A stretch of DNA of 64,000 nt from positions 1,674,001-1,738,000 of the forward strand of contig NZ_CP016180.1 in assembly GCF_013377295.1 (NCBI RefSeq). Reading direction: 5' to 3'. The translations under genes were made by a program, and so were the position numbers. Below are positions 36,253 to 45,440 of this stretch, one piece after another. Positions within the stretch are counted from its first letter, which is position 1, and the number at the start of each line of letters is the position of its first letter. Source of the stretch: Pasteurella skyensis (GTDB lineage Bacteria; Pseudomonadota; Gammaproteobacteria; Enterobacterales; Pasteurellaceae). The notes beneath the pieces were generated by a model, which was given only the letters and a program-made list of their open reading frames with translations, did not search any database and had not been told where the DNA came from.

Positions 36253-37317
36253 TTACTGAGGGTTAATTATATGTGGTGTCACAAAAATCACTAACTCTCG
36301 TTTAACTACCTTATCTTTGGTATGACTAAATAAATACTTTAAAAACGGTAAACTACCTAAAATAGGCACGCCTTCTTTTTCTTTAGAAATACTATTTTGA
36401 AAAATTCCACCTAAAACAATAGTTTCACCATGACGAGCCAACACTTGTGTTTTAATCTCTTGTTTATCAATAGTTACCCATTGCTGACTACTTGCACCAG
36501 TGGTATTCGGCGAATTTTGAGTCACTAGTAAATCTAACAAAATTTGATTATTTTTAGAGAAATGAGGAATCACTTCCAAACCTAAGACCGCATCTCGAAA
36601 TTCAACATCTGTTATATCCCCTTTTTCATTATGTTGAGGATAGGCAATTTCTGTTCCCTGTTTGATACTCGCTTTATGTTCATTCGTTGTAATTAAACTA
36701 GGACTAGCAATAATTTCAATGCTATTTTCTTGCTCTAATGCAGTGAGTTCTAAATCTAAAAGACGATTACTAAAGCTGGCAATTTGCACAACTGCAGATG
36801 CTGCATTTCCAAGAACGGGGAAATTAACATTCAAATTATTTGTTGAAAATCCATTCCCCTCTAAACGCCCTGCAAATTTACTCGCACTTTCTGTAGGACT
36901 AAACATTCCCCATCGAACACCTAATTCTTGTAAATTTTCACTGCTAATTGTCACAATCCTTGCTTCTATCGCTACTTGTTTGATTGGTTTATCTAATTGA
37001 TGAATGAGAGTTGTCAATTTAGCAAGTAAACTTTTATCACCTTTTAAAATAAGCGTATTTGTTTGTTTATCAAAATGGATATAACCTCCATCTAATAACG
37101 AACCATGCCCTTTTGTTAAGGTTTCTACTATATCCACAGCTCGTGCATAGTTTAAATGAATATTTTTAATCGGTAGATCTTCGTTTATAGGTATTATATG
37201 TTGATCATTTTCTTCATCTATTCGCACTGTTTCATTTGATGTCACATCCTTGTAAAAAGGATCTGCCACAAGACAAGTACTATAAAACCCAAATAACAAC
37301 AGCACTATTTTTTTCAT
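36253..37317 (-). CDS. comE: Competence secretin ComE (PilQ/HofQ family), N0-less form
   Basis: 354 residues: signal peptide (to about 18, LVADPF), a short acidic linker, one N1-type ring domain (about 48-110, IKNIHLNYARAVDIVETL) and the secretin barrel domain (about 115-352: VAIEARIVTISSENLQELGVRWG, then KQGTEIAYP and VKRELVIFVTPHII). H. influenzae ComE has about 445 residues, with an additional N0/STN domain before N1 that is missing here. It forms the outer-membrane pore for DNA uptake and the type IV pseudopilus. The gene starts one base after comC; the expected comD is not there. Confidence 0.88.
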   Translation of the reverse strand: MKKIVLLLFGFYSTCLVADPFYKDVTSNETVRIDEENDQHIIPINEDLPIKNIHLNYARAVDIVETLTKGHGSLLDGGYIHFDKQTNTLILKGDKSLLAKLTTLIHQLDKPIKQVAIEARIVTISSENLQELGVRWGMFSPTESASKFAGRLEGNGFSTNNLNVNFPVLGNAASAVVQIASFSNRLLDLELTALEQENSIEIIASPSLITTNEHKASIKQGTEIAYPQHNEKGDITDVEFRDAVLGLEVIPHFSKNNQILLDLLVTQNSPNTTGASSQQWVTIDKQEIKTQVLARHGETIVLGGIFQNSISKEKEGVPILGSLPFLKYLFSHTKDKVVKRELVIFVTPHIINPQ

Positions 37318-37318
37318 T

Positions 37319-37828
37319 TTATTCCTTTTCCAAAATAGATAAACTTAAAATACATTGAATAAAATTATTTCTCTTTAATTTAATGAGACTTATTTCATTA
37401 AAAGAAATGTGGTTTATTTGATTTATATGCTTAATAACATCATAAACGTTCTCAAATGTTTGGTGAAACACCACATCAATCACATTACTCTCTTTATCCC
37501 ATAACACACTTTCAATATTCATATTACTGGTAATCAATATTTCTTTAATTTTTTTATTCACTGCCAATGGATCAATATCATTACTTTCAACTAAAACATT
37601 TAGTGTCTTTAATTGCTTATCCAATTGGGCTTTATTAAGTATCAATCTGTTATTTAACGTTCTTTCTGTATTTCTAATCGTATACTTATTGAAAAAATCA
37701 TATGCTGGATAACTTAAAATAACACATCCAATGAATAGCCCAACCACATACGGATGTTTCAGCAAATAATTAATAAACAGATAAATATAACTTTTAGGTT
37801 GTAAATAATAAGATCTTAACCACTTCAT
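37319..37828 (-). CDS. comC: Competence protein ComC (PilO-like)
   Basis: 169 residues with one N-terminal membrane helix (about 27-45) and a small periplasmic domain, matching PilO-type proteins in size and position between comB and the secretin. It belongs to the inner-membrane alignment complex of the DNA-uptake pilus. Sequence similarity is weak, as usual; the assignment rests on order. Its start overlaps the comB stop by one base. Confidence 0.75.
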   Translation of the reverse strand: MKWLRSYYLQPKSYIYLFINYLLKHPYVVGLFIGCVILSYPAYDFFNKYTIRNTERTLNNRLILNKAQLDKQLKTLNVLVESNDIDPLAVNKKIKEILITSNMNIESVLWDKESNVIDVVFHQTFENVYDVIKHINQINHISFNEISLIKLKRNNFIQCILSLSILEKE

Positions 37829-38343
37829 TACTTCACTCGACTTATTTTAATGACAAAATCCAACTGATAATCACTGTTTGTTTGTAACATATCCACACTA
37901 AAAGTAATGTTTTTTAAATGGCTTAAATATTGCGTCACCATTTCAAAACTCTGCTGATTATCTAACTGCCCAGATAATAAAAAATAATCCGTTATATTAT
38001 GCTTAATATTAATTTCATTTATAATGCCATTAATAGGTATCTGTTTAATTTCATTAAGAAATTTTTCTATATTCTGAGAATTAATAGCCTCTATTTTCCT
38101 TTGTTGCCTTAATTTAATTCTTGCTAATCTCATTTTTTGATTACTGATCTCTTTGTTAATTTGACTATTCTTTGTTTGGTACCCTACATATTGAGAATAA
38201 ACACTATTACTAGACCAATACAATATTGTTGCATCCAAGATAAAAAAAAGTGTGACAATAAGATATTGAATAAAGCGTAATTTAATCGCTTTCAACCATT
38301 GCTCTTGGTGATAATTCGTTAAGTTAATCCCTTGCCATTCCAT
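37828..38343 (-). CDS. comB: Competence protein ComB (PilN-like)
   Basis: 171 residues: a short cytoplasmic N-terminus carrying INLTNYHQEQWLK (PilN proteins use an INLLPWR-type segment to bind PilM), a membrane helix (about 28-48), then a periplasmic coiled coil and ferredoxin-like domain. It overlaps comA by 25 bases and comC by one. Confidence 0.8.
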   Translation of the reverse strand: MEWQGINLTNYHQEQWLKAIKLRFIQYLIVTLFFILDATILYWSSNSVYSQYVGYQTKNSQINKEISNQKMRLARIKLRQQRKIEAINSQNIEKFLNEIKQIPINGIINEINIKHNITDYFLLSGQLDNQQSFEMVTQYLSHLKNITFSVDMLQTNSDYQLDFVIKISRVK

Positions 38344-39068
38344 AAACTCGCTCCTAATGCAATCACATATAAATAAGGATCCACAATTTGTTGATTCTCA
38401 GACAGTGTTACTTCAACAATCTCACTCCCTTCTATTTCTTCTAAATTTTGCATTTTTTCTAATGTAAGTACCCGCTTACAATGTGTTATTTGGGAAGCTT
38501 TAGTGATAGGTGTTTGGCAAAACTCCGCTTGTTTAAACTGCAATATACGATCTTTAAAAAAATAACCCTGTTCTCTACAACTCTCTTCTAAAGGCAATTC
38601 TGCTAAATAGTGAATACCCCTTTGATAACAATAATATTCACTGTCTAATACAACAAATTTCTTATCATTCATAAGAATAGAATCACTCTTTTTTAAAGCG
38701 TAAACTAGTACTCGAAAAACATTTTCAGATTGTTGCAACATTATTTGATAATCAAAATAAATATCCTCTAATGGTATAGGTAATTCCTTTTTTAAGAGCG
38801 CTATAATTTGGCGATAAATCATCTCATTACTATAATGATCAGGAAAAAAAAGATATTTTCGCCAAATAAAGCGGTCACTTATAGCTTGAATTTTGCAAAT
38901 ATTTGACTTTTTATCTTGTAATGCCACTGAAATATCTAACAATGATGTTTTTTCTTTTTGAAACCATTGCGTTTGAATATGCTGATTTTTCACTACCACA
39001 ACACAAAAATTATGCGAATCTTGACTTATTCCAACTTGCTCATTGTATAAATTCCCTCTAAACAACAT
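38319..39068 (-). CDS. comA: Competence protein ComA (PilM-like)
   Basis: 249-residue cytoplasmic protein of the PilM/FtsA-like class, first gene of the com operon. It opens with VGISQDSHNFCVVVVKN and includes CKIQAISDRFIWRKYLFFP near 58. It is predicted to bind the cytoplasmic tail of ComB. Divergent from mrcA, the conserved pilM/ponA arrangement. ATG at 39068 follows AGGGAAAAAGAG. Confidence 0.82.
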   Translation of the reverse strand: MLFRGNLYNEQVGISQDSHNFCVVVVKNQHIQTQWFQKEKTSLLDISVALQDKKSNICKIQAISDRFIWRKYLFFPDHYSNEMIYRQIIALLKKELPIPLEDIYFDYQIMLQQSENVFRVLVYALKKSDSILMNDKKFVVLDSEYYCYQRGIHYLAELPLEESCREQGYFFKDRILQFKQAEFCQTPITKASQITHCKRVLTLEKMQNLEEIEGSEIVEVTLSENQQIVDPYLYVIALGASLWNGKGLT

Positions 39069-39084
39069 CTCTTTTTCCCTTTTT

Positions 39085-39110
39085 TAGCATTTTAGGTTAT
39101 GATTGCAAAA
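39085..39110 (-). promoter_or_regulatory. Possible half CRP-S (Sxy-dependent) site upstream of comA
   Basis: On the minus strand TTTTGCAATC (39110-39101) resembles the left half of the Pasteurellaceae competence regulatory element (TTTTGCGATC-N6-GATCGCAAAA). The right half is poor. It lies about 35 bases upstream of the comA start, close for an activator site, so I hold it as tentative. Confidence 0.3.
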
Positions 39111-39175
39111 TTAAAATATGCACTATTATTGTGTCTAAGTTATCCATTAGTCATTTACTAAAAGGTTTTTTCTCG

Positions 39176-41749
39176 ATGAAGATCACAAAAATAATATTAA
39201 GTACTTTACTCTCTCTCATTATTTTTTCTGCTATTGGAGCGGGTATTTTATATGTTCACTTAAAATCTGACCTTCCTGATGTTGCCTCTTTAAAAAGTAT
39301 AGAGCTTCAACAACCTATGCAAATTTATACGGCTGATGGTAAATTGATTGGCGAGGTAGGAGAAGAGCGCCGTATTCCAGTTAAACTTTCTGATGTGCCA
39401 CAACCACTTATTGATGCCTTTATTGCCACAGAAGATACTCGTTTCTATGAACATAATGGATATGACTTAAAAGGTATTGCACGTGCCGCTTACAGCTACA
39501 TAAAAGGCGGTTCTAAACAAGGCGCAAGTACTATCACACAACAGCTAGCAAGAAATATCTTTTTAACACCTGAACGTAGATTAATTCGAAAATTAAGAGA
39601 GTTAATTCTTGCAACAGAAATTGAAAAGGTAATGACGAAAGATGAAATTTTAGAACTCTATCTAAACAAAATTTATTTAGGTTATCGTTCTTACGGAATT
39701 GCAACAGCGGCACAAACTTATTTTGGCAAAGACTTAGATCAACTCAGTTTATCAGAAATGGCAATGATTGCAGGATTGCCAAAAGCACCTTCAACAATGA
39801 ATCCTATTTATTCCATCAAACGCGCTACAAACCGCCGTAATACCGTGTTATGGAGAATGTTACAAGTAAAAAAAATTACTCAAGAACAATATGAAAAAGC
39901 CAAACTAGAACCTATCGTTTCTAAATTTCATAAAACCACGTTAGATTTTCGTGCCGAATACGTTACCGAAATGGTTCGTAAAGAAATGGTAAAACGTTAC
40001 GGAGAAGAAGTCGCTTACACCAAAGGATTTAAAGTCTTTTCTACTGTATTATCTAAAGATCAATTTGAAGCCCAAAAAGCGCTTCGAGAAAACTTAATTC
40101 GATACGATAGACGTCATGGTTGGCGAGGAGCAACAACTCTATGGGAAGCAGAAGATAAGGCTTGGAATGAAGAAGATATTATTGATCATTTAAGTAAATT
40201 ACCACTATCAGAACCTTTTACTTCAGCTGCTGTATTAAATGTCGCTAAAAATAAAGCTCATCTATTATTAGCTGATGGTGAAGAAGTGGATTTATTCCTA
40301 TCAGGGATGAAATGGGCAAGAAAATTTATTAATAAGAACGCCAAAGGTAAACACCCAAAATCTGTACAAGATGTATTAAAAGTTGGACAGCAAATTTGGG
40401 TTCGTAATATAAAAAATAGACAAGGTGAAATAGAATGGGAATTGGGTCAAATTCCACAAATGAATTCTGCGTTAGTTTCTTTAGATAGTCACAATGGTGC
40501 AATTGAAGCTGCTGTGGGAGGATTTAGTTTTGCACAAAGTAACTTTAACCGTGTCACTCAATCAATGGTACAAGTTGGTTCATCTATTAAACCATTTATT
40601 TATACCGCAGCAATGAATAAAGGATTAAGCCTTGCTACCACATTAAATGATGCACCGATTACAATTCGTAAAGCTGGACAAGAACCTTGGCAGCCTAAAA
40701 ACTCACCTAATATCTACGAAGGTAAATTACGTTTGCGAGTTGGCTTAGGCAAATCAAAAAATGTGATGATGGTCAGAACCGTTAAAATGGCTGGCATCGA
40801 TTACATTGCTGACTATTTACAACGCTTTGGGTTTAATCGTGAGCAATACAAAGCAACGGAAGCCTTAGCCCTTGGCGCAGCTTCTTTTACACCACTAGAA
40901 ATGGCTCGTGGTTATGCTGTATTTGATAATGGTGGCTATCTTATCGATCCTTTTATTATTAGTCGTATTGAAGATGCTGACGGTAATGAACTTTATAAAG
41001 CAAACCCTCGTATAGCCTGTATTTCTTGTAATGATATTCCTGTTCTTTATGCGGAACCCACCTATTTTGATTTCGTAGAGGAAGAAGAAGAGGACGAAAA
41101 TGTGACATCTGATAATATCAGTAGTGATACGCCTGATTTACACATTCAAGCAAGTGTCAAAAAAGAAGATCCAAGCTTAATGGCAACCTCTTCTGAAACA
41201 GATCAAACCACTCGTTACGCTCCTCGAGTGATTAGTGGAGAACTCGCTTTTCTAATGCGCAGTGCCTTACACTCTGCTGCATTTGGAGAAAAAGGTCAAG
41301 ATTGGAGAGGAACCAGTTGGCGAATCGCACAACAACTACCACGTCAAGATATTGGTGGAAAAACAGGAACAACCAATAACTCTAAAGTGGCTTGGTATGC
41401 TGGATTTGGATCAAACATTGTGACAACAGTCTATGTATCTTCTGATGATAGTAAAGAACTAGGAAGAGGTGAATCAGGTGCAAAAACTGCTCTTCCTGCT
41501 TGGATCCAATATATGAAAGTAGCACTTTCTGATAAACCACAACAAACAGAGATTATACCACCTAATATTATTAAGGTAGGGATTGATGCACAATATGGTT
41601 TACTCGGTGAAGACTTAACCGAATATTTTATTAAAGGCACAGAACCTAAAAATAAATATATTATTGAACAAGGTTATCAAATCCCAGTAACGGATCCGAA
41701 TCGACAATCAGGTTCAGGAACGGGTACTCCAACAAAAGAACTATTTTAA
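39176..41749 (+). CDS. mrcA: Penicillin-binding protein 1A
   Basis: 857-residue bifunctional peptidoglycan synthase. ATG at 39176 is chosen (AAAAGG upstream; a GTG start at 39131 is weaker). One membrane helix (about 6-25), a GT51 domain with EDTRFYEHNGYDLKG and QGASTITQQLARN (about 85-130), an OB-like insertion, and a transpeptidase domain with GSSIKPF (active-site serine, about 475), SKN (about 532) and KTGTTNNSK (about 730). Its activator LpoA is encoded at 24640-26400. Confidence 0.95.
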   Translation: MKITKIILSTLLSLIIFSAIGAGILYVHLKSDLPDVASLKSIELQQPMQIYTADGKLIGEVGEERRIPVKLSDVPQPLIDAFIATEDTRFYEHNGYDLKGIARAAYSYIKGGSKQGASTITQQLARNIFLTPERRLIRKLRELILATEIEKVMTKDEILELYLNKIYLGYRSYGIATAAQTYFGKDLDQLSLSEMAMIAGLPKAPSTMNPIYSIKRATNRRNTVLWRMLQVKKITQEQYEKAKLEPIVSKFHKTTLDFRAEYVTEMVRKEMVKRYGEEVAYTKGFKVFSTVLSKDQFEAQKALRENLIRYDRRHGWRGATTLWEAEDKAWNEEDIIDHLSKLPLSEPFTSAAVLNVAKNKAHLLLADGEEVDLFLSGMKWARKFINKNAKGKHPKSVQDVLKVGQQIWVRNIKNRQGEIEWELGQIPQMNSALVSLDSHNGAIEAAVGGFSFAQSNFNRVTQSMVQVGSSIKPFIYTAAMNKGLSLATTLNDAPITIRKAGQEPWQPKNSPNIYEGKLRLRVGLGKSKNVMMVRTVKMAGIDYIADYLQRFGFNREQYKATEALALGAASFTPLEMARGYAVFDNGGYLIDPFIISRIEDADGNELYKANPRIACISCNDIPVLYAEPTYFDFVEEEEEDENVTSDNISSDTPDLHIQASVKKEDPSLMATSSETDQTTRYAPRVISGELAFLMRSALHSAAFGEKGQDWRGTSWRIAQQLPRQDIGGKTGTTNNSKVAWYAGFGSNIVTTVYVSSDDSKELGRGESGAKTALPAWIQYMKVALSDKPQQTEIIPPNIIKVGIDAQYGLLGEDLTEYFIKGTEPKNKYIIEQGYQIPVTDPNRQSGSGTGTPTKELF

Positions 41750-41756
41750 TCACGAT

Positions 41757-41783
41757 AAAGCGAGTATAAAAACTCGCTTTTTC
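41757..41783 (+). terminator. Intrinsic terminator after mrcA
   Basis: AAAGCGAGT (41757-41765) and ACTCGCTTT (41772-41780) form a nine-pair stem with a six-base loop, and T residues follow. Confidence 0.85.
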
Positions 41784-41803
41784 ATTTAAATAATTTATTA
41801 ATA

Positions 41804-42556
41804 ATGAAAACAAGTATTTACGATACACCAGCTTTCTTTGAACGCTATCAACAATTAAGAACTAACCCTATTAGTTTGAATGAAATCATTGAAAAGCCCA
41901 CTATGTTTTCACTTTTACTCAATCTTAAAAATAAACGAATATTAGATTTAGGTTGTGGTACGGGAGAACATTTATACTATTATCTTCAACAAGGTGCCGA
42001 GTATGTGTCTGGTTTAGATTTATCACAATCAATGCTTAATCAAGCTGCACAAAATTTTGCAAAAAATAGGATAAATCCTACCGCTTATTCCCTACATTGT
42101 TTACCAATGGAAGAGTTAGATAAAATTCAAGAAAGTAATTTTGATATTATCACAAGCTCTTTTGCCTTTCATTATATTGAAGATTTCTCTGCTCTCTTAC
42201 TTAATATAAAGGAAAAATTAACACCAAAAGGCATTCTCATTTTTTCACAAGAGCACCCGATTGTAACAGCACATAAAAATGGTGAACGTTGGGAAAAAAA
42301 TAATAAAAAACAACAAATTGCTTATCGATTAAATCACTATAGAGATGAAGGAGAAAGAGAACGCAATTGGTTTAAACAGCCATTTAAAACTTATCATCGC
42401 ACTATGGCAACAATTTTAAATCAACTTATTATAACAGGATTTGAAATTGAAAAAATCGAAGAACCAATGTTAACAGAGCAACCTCAATGGCATAATGAAT
42501 TCAAAGATCTACTACATCGACCACCATTACTTTTTATTAAAGCACGCTTAAAATAA
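41804..42556 (+). CDS. Class I SAM-dependent methyltransferase
   Basis: 250 residues with a Rossmann methyltransferase core: motif I ILDLGCGTGEHLYYY near 47-61, VSGLDLSQSM for the acidic strand, and FDIITSSFAFHYIEDF near 110. Methyltransf_11/25 type; the substrate is unknown. It stands alone between two hairpins with no operon partner. Confidence 0.85.
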   Translation: MKTSIYDTPAFFERYQQLRTNPISLNEIIEKPTMFSLLLNLKNKRILDLGCGTGEHLYYYLQQGAEYVSGLDLSQSMLNQAAQNFAKNRINPTAYSLHCLPMEELDKIQESNFDIITSSFAFHYIEDFSALLLNIKEKLTPKGILIFSQEHPIVTAHKNGERWEKNNKKQQIAYRLNHYRDEGERERNWFKQPFKTYHRTMATILNQLIITGFEIEKIEEPMLTEQPQWHNEFKDLLHRPPLLFIKARLK

Positions 42557-42560
42557 GTGA

Positions 42561-42588
42561 TTGCACCCTAACTCTTTTTAGGGTGCAA
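42561..42588. terminator. Hairpin between the methyltransferase gene and lsrK
   Basis: TTGCACCCTAA (42561-42571) and TTAGGGTGCAA (42578-42588) form an 11-pair stem with a six-base loop. The T-run is short on both strands, but the position between convergent genes fits a bidirectional terminator. Confidence 0.65.
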
Positions 42589-42612
42589 ATATAGCATCGC
42601 CAAATAAAATAT

Positions 42613-44187
42613 TTATACTCCAGGAGCTTTCCATAAAGATGTTGTTAAACCATCATCAACTAGTTGTAATTGTTTATGATAAACATCAATCCATTTTCTT
42701 TTATGTGATTGATACAATTTATGGTTATCTGGATTAGGATGATGTACTCTCTCAAATTTTACTAATTTTCGTCCCGCCTCAGCAAAAGAAGAGTAAATAC
42801 CGATTCCAACACCAGCAGCGACTGCACAACCTAATGCTGTTGATTCTTTAACTACTGGAATATTAACTGTTAAACCAGTCACATCAGCTAAAATTTGACT
42901 CCATAGTTGTCCTTTTGAGCCCCCTCCAGCAAATACGATTGATGTTAATTTTACTCCTGAAAATTTTTCTACTTGATCAAGATTACAAGAAGATACAATC
43001 GCCGCATTTTCTTCTAAAGCTCTAAATAATACTTGTTTGTTACATTTCTCTGGATCAATAGAAAGATTGATAAATGAGGGAGCTGCGTGATACCAAGATT
43101 TAAAGTGCATTGCATCGGAAAAAATAGGGATAACATCATTTGCACCAACAGGCACTCTTTCAGCCATTTTCTCTAGTAATGAATAAGCATCTGTACCTAA
43201 TTTTTGAGCCAATAATTTTTCTTCTTCACAAAAAGCATCTCTAAACCACCGCATTGTTAATCCAGTAAAGAAACTAATAGATTCAGCTTGGACTAAATTA
43301 GAAATAACGTGTGGATTAACTCTTACGTTCATTTGAGGATCTGTAACAGGATTTGGTAGATTTACAACTTGTTGCCAGAATGTACCTCCAATAACAGCAG
43401 CTTGTGATGGTTCTACAATACCAAGACCAACACAACCAAGTTGTACATCTCCACCACCAACAACGACAGGGGTTCCTTGTTTTAAACCTGTAATCTCTGC
43501 GATTTCTGATGTTACTTTACCTAGAATCTCCCCTGTTTCTTTAACTTGGGGAAGAATATTACTATTTAATCCAGCTAAATCTAATAATTCAGTAGACCAT
43601 TGGCGAGTTTGTAAATCTAGTATTCCTGTTGTACCTGCATTAGAGGGTTCAACAGCTAATTCACCACTTAGCATAAAACCTAACCAGTCACTGATCATTG
43701 TCACTGAGCTAATTTCTTGATAAATATCATCACGATGGCGAGATAACCACAATAAACGAGGAATAGCACTTAATGCTAATGTTTGTCCTGAGATGCTATA
43801 CATCTTTTCTTCGAAAGAGGAGTCACATAATTTTTTAAGATCAACAACCTCTTGTGTTGCTCTTGCATCAACACAACCACAAGCCCAGATTGGTTTATTG
43901 TGCTTATCATAAAGTACAATACCTTCTCTCATTGAACAAGTTGATATTGCAACTATTTGCTCAGGCTTAATTTGGGGTTCTTGTAAAACTTGCTTTATAC
44001 AATCACAAGTTAATTTCCAATTTTTCTCAAGATCAAATTCCATTGAACCAGGAATATTCGGATCTGATAAGTGTGTCCATTCTTTTTGTGCAACTGAAAT
44101 TTGATTTCCTTCTGTATCAAAAACAACAGCTCTCACACTACCTGTTCCAGCATCTAATGCCATAAGATAAGTTGATTGTTTATTCAT
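42613..44187 (-). CDS. lsrK: Autoinducer-2 kinase LsrK
   Basis: 524-residue FGGY-family kinase that phosphorylates imported DPD/AI-2. N-terminal [15 protein letters not shown] (ATP site), [10 protein letters not shown] near 105, and a C-terminal [16 protein letters not shown]. It lies immediately downstream of lsrR and opposite the lsr transport operon, exactly as in enterics, which separates it from xylulose or glycerol kinases. ATG at 44187 follows AAAGGAGAAA. Confidence 0.93.
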   Translation of the reverse strand: MNKQSTYLMALDAGTGSVRAVVFDTEGNQISVAQKEWTHLSDPNIPGSMEFDLEKNWKLTCDCIKQVLQEPQIKPEQIVAISTCSMREGIVLYDKHNKPIWACGCVDARATQEVVDLKKLCDSSFEEKMYSISGQTLALSAIPRLLWLSRHRDDIYQEISSVTMISDWLGFMLSGELAVEPSNAGTTGILDLQTRQWSTELLDLAGLNSNILPQVKETGEILGKVTSEIAEITGLKQGTPVVVGGGDVQLGCVGLGIVEPSQAAVIGGTFWQQVVNLPNPVTDPQMNVRVNPHVISNLVQAESISFFTGLTMRWFRDAFCEEEKLLAQKLGTDAYSLLEKMAERVPVGANDVIPIFSDAMHFKSWYHAAPSFINLSIDPEKCNKQVLFRALEENAAIVSSCNLDQVEKFSGVKLTSIVFAGGGSKGQLWSQILADVTGLTVNIPVVKESTALGCAVAAGVGIGIYSSFAEAGRKLVKFERVHHPNPDNHKLYQSHKRKWIDVYHKQLQLVDDGLTTSLWKAPGV

Positions 44188-44244
44188 TATTTTCTCCTTT
44201 GTTTATCGGAAGAAATAGTGCGAAATAACAATCAACTTATACAG

Positions 44245-45210
44245 CTAAACTAGCTGAGCAAGTATCATTCTTGCAGTTTTTTCTTCCGTTACCAACGAAT
44301 TGATATGTCCACCATATAATGCACTTAAAATAGCTTCAACTTTATTTTCCCCACCTGCGATACCTATTACGTTAGGTATTTTTTTTAGGTTATCTAAAGA
44401 AACACTTATAAGCTCTTCATGCAATGGCATATCTGGTTGTATCCTTCCATCTGCTTGCATAAAATAACCCAAAATATCTCCAACAGCGCCTTGTTGGCGA
44501 ATTATTTGTTGCTTTTCTTCAGTAATGTAACCCGTACGTAATAGTGTTGCTTGCCCTCTTTGTTGCGTTGCTCCAATTCCAACGATTGCAACATTAGCAC
44601 CACAAGCAGCTAACATAATATCTCTAACACAGGACTCTTTCTTAAAGAGTTTTGCTGCTTCAATTGATGATGCTCTAAGAGGAGCGGGTATTATACTTAC
44701 AGAGCAAGAACCATCTAATTGTCCAATTCCATTCATATAAGGACCCACACCACCAGATAATGTTACTAATTTAATACCATTATCAGTAATAAATTCATTA
44801 CAATATTTAATTGTTTGCATTATTGTCTCACCAAAACCAATTGATAAAAGTTGATTTGGTTTCAGCAATGACATTAGCATTTGAGCAGCTCCAACACCTA
44901 AACGCTCGTTTGTTTCATGTATTTCTAATGCAGGTAAAACCCTTATATACTTTAAATTAAAATATTGTTGTAATGATTTTTCTAATTCTAAGCAACCCGT
45001 AAATCGAGAATTAATCTGTACTTTTATTATGCCTTGCTGACGTCCTTTTTCTAATAATCGAGAAACTTTAAGTCTAGATAATCCTAATCGATTACCTATA
45101 TCACCTTGTGTAAGATTGTCGTGATAATAAAACCAAGCAATACGTGCGACTAATTCTTCTTCTGTCATTACTTGCATTATTTCATTATATTCTTGTTTTT
45201 TGTCTATCAT
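44245..45210 (-). CDS. lsrR: LsrR transcriptional repressor (SorC/DeoR family)
   Basis: 321 residues: an N-terminal helix-turn-helix (about 24-60; [19 protein letters not shown]) and a C-terminal sugar-phosphate-binding SorC domain. It represses the lsr operon until phospho-AI-2 binds. It is divergent from lsrA; two CRP-like sites lie in the shared 230-base control region. Confidence 0.93.
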   Translation of the reverse strand: MIDKKQEYNEIMQVMTEEELVARIAWFYYHDNLTQGDIGNRLGLSRLKVSRLLEKGRQQGIIKVQINSRFTGCLELEKSLQQYFNLKYIRVLPALEIHETNERLGVGAAQMLMSLLKPNQLLSIGFGETIMQTIKYCNEFITDNGIKLVTLSGGVGPYMNGIGQLDGSCSVSIIPAPLRASSIEAAKLFKKESCVRDIMLAACGANVAIVGIGATQQRGQATLLRTGYITEEKQQIIRQQGAVGDILGYFMQADGRIQPDMPLHEELISVSLDNLKKIPNVIGIAGGENKVEAILSALYGGHINSLVTEEKTARMILAQLV

Positions 45211-45291
45211 ATTTTATTCTTTAGTTGATTAAATACATTATTCATTTGTTTTAAAAACTTATCAATTGTTCATTTTAAAAAGTTTAAAAAT

Positions 45292-45307
45292 CGTGACATA
45301 GATCACA
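45292..45307. promoter_or_regulatory. CRP-like site in the lsrR-lsrA control region (lsrR side)
   Basis: CGTGA-CATAGA-TCACA matches the CRP consensus TGTGA-N6-TCACA at nine of ten conserved positions. Confidence 0.65.
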
Positions 45308-45341
45308 AAATCTAATAAAAATAAATGATTTTAGCTAAAAG

Positions 45342-45357
45342 TGTGATCTACATCTCA
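45342..45357. promoter_or_regulatory. CRP-like site in the lsrR-lsrA control region (lsrA side)
   Basis: TGTGA-TCTACA-TCTCA matches the CRP consensus at nine of ten conserved positions, about 85 bases upstream of the lsrA start. cAMP-CRP activation of lsr is established in E. coli. Confidence 0.65.
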
Positions 45358-45440
45358 GAAAATTAAATTTATTCCTTTTATTATCCTGAAAAAATGATAC
45401 ATTAAAAATACTTTTGTTCAGTCTGTAAGGTAGGCATAAA

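Noticed and set aside
36662-37000. Plus-strand frame of 112 codons inside comE
   Set aside because: Antisense to the conserved secretin domain; no start signal.
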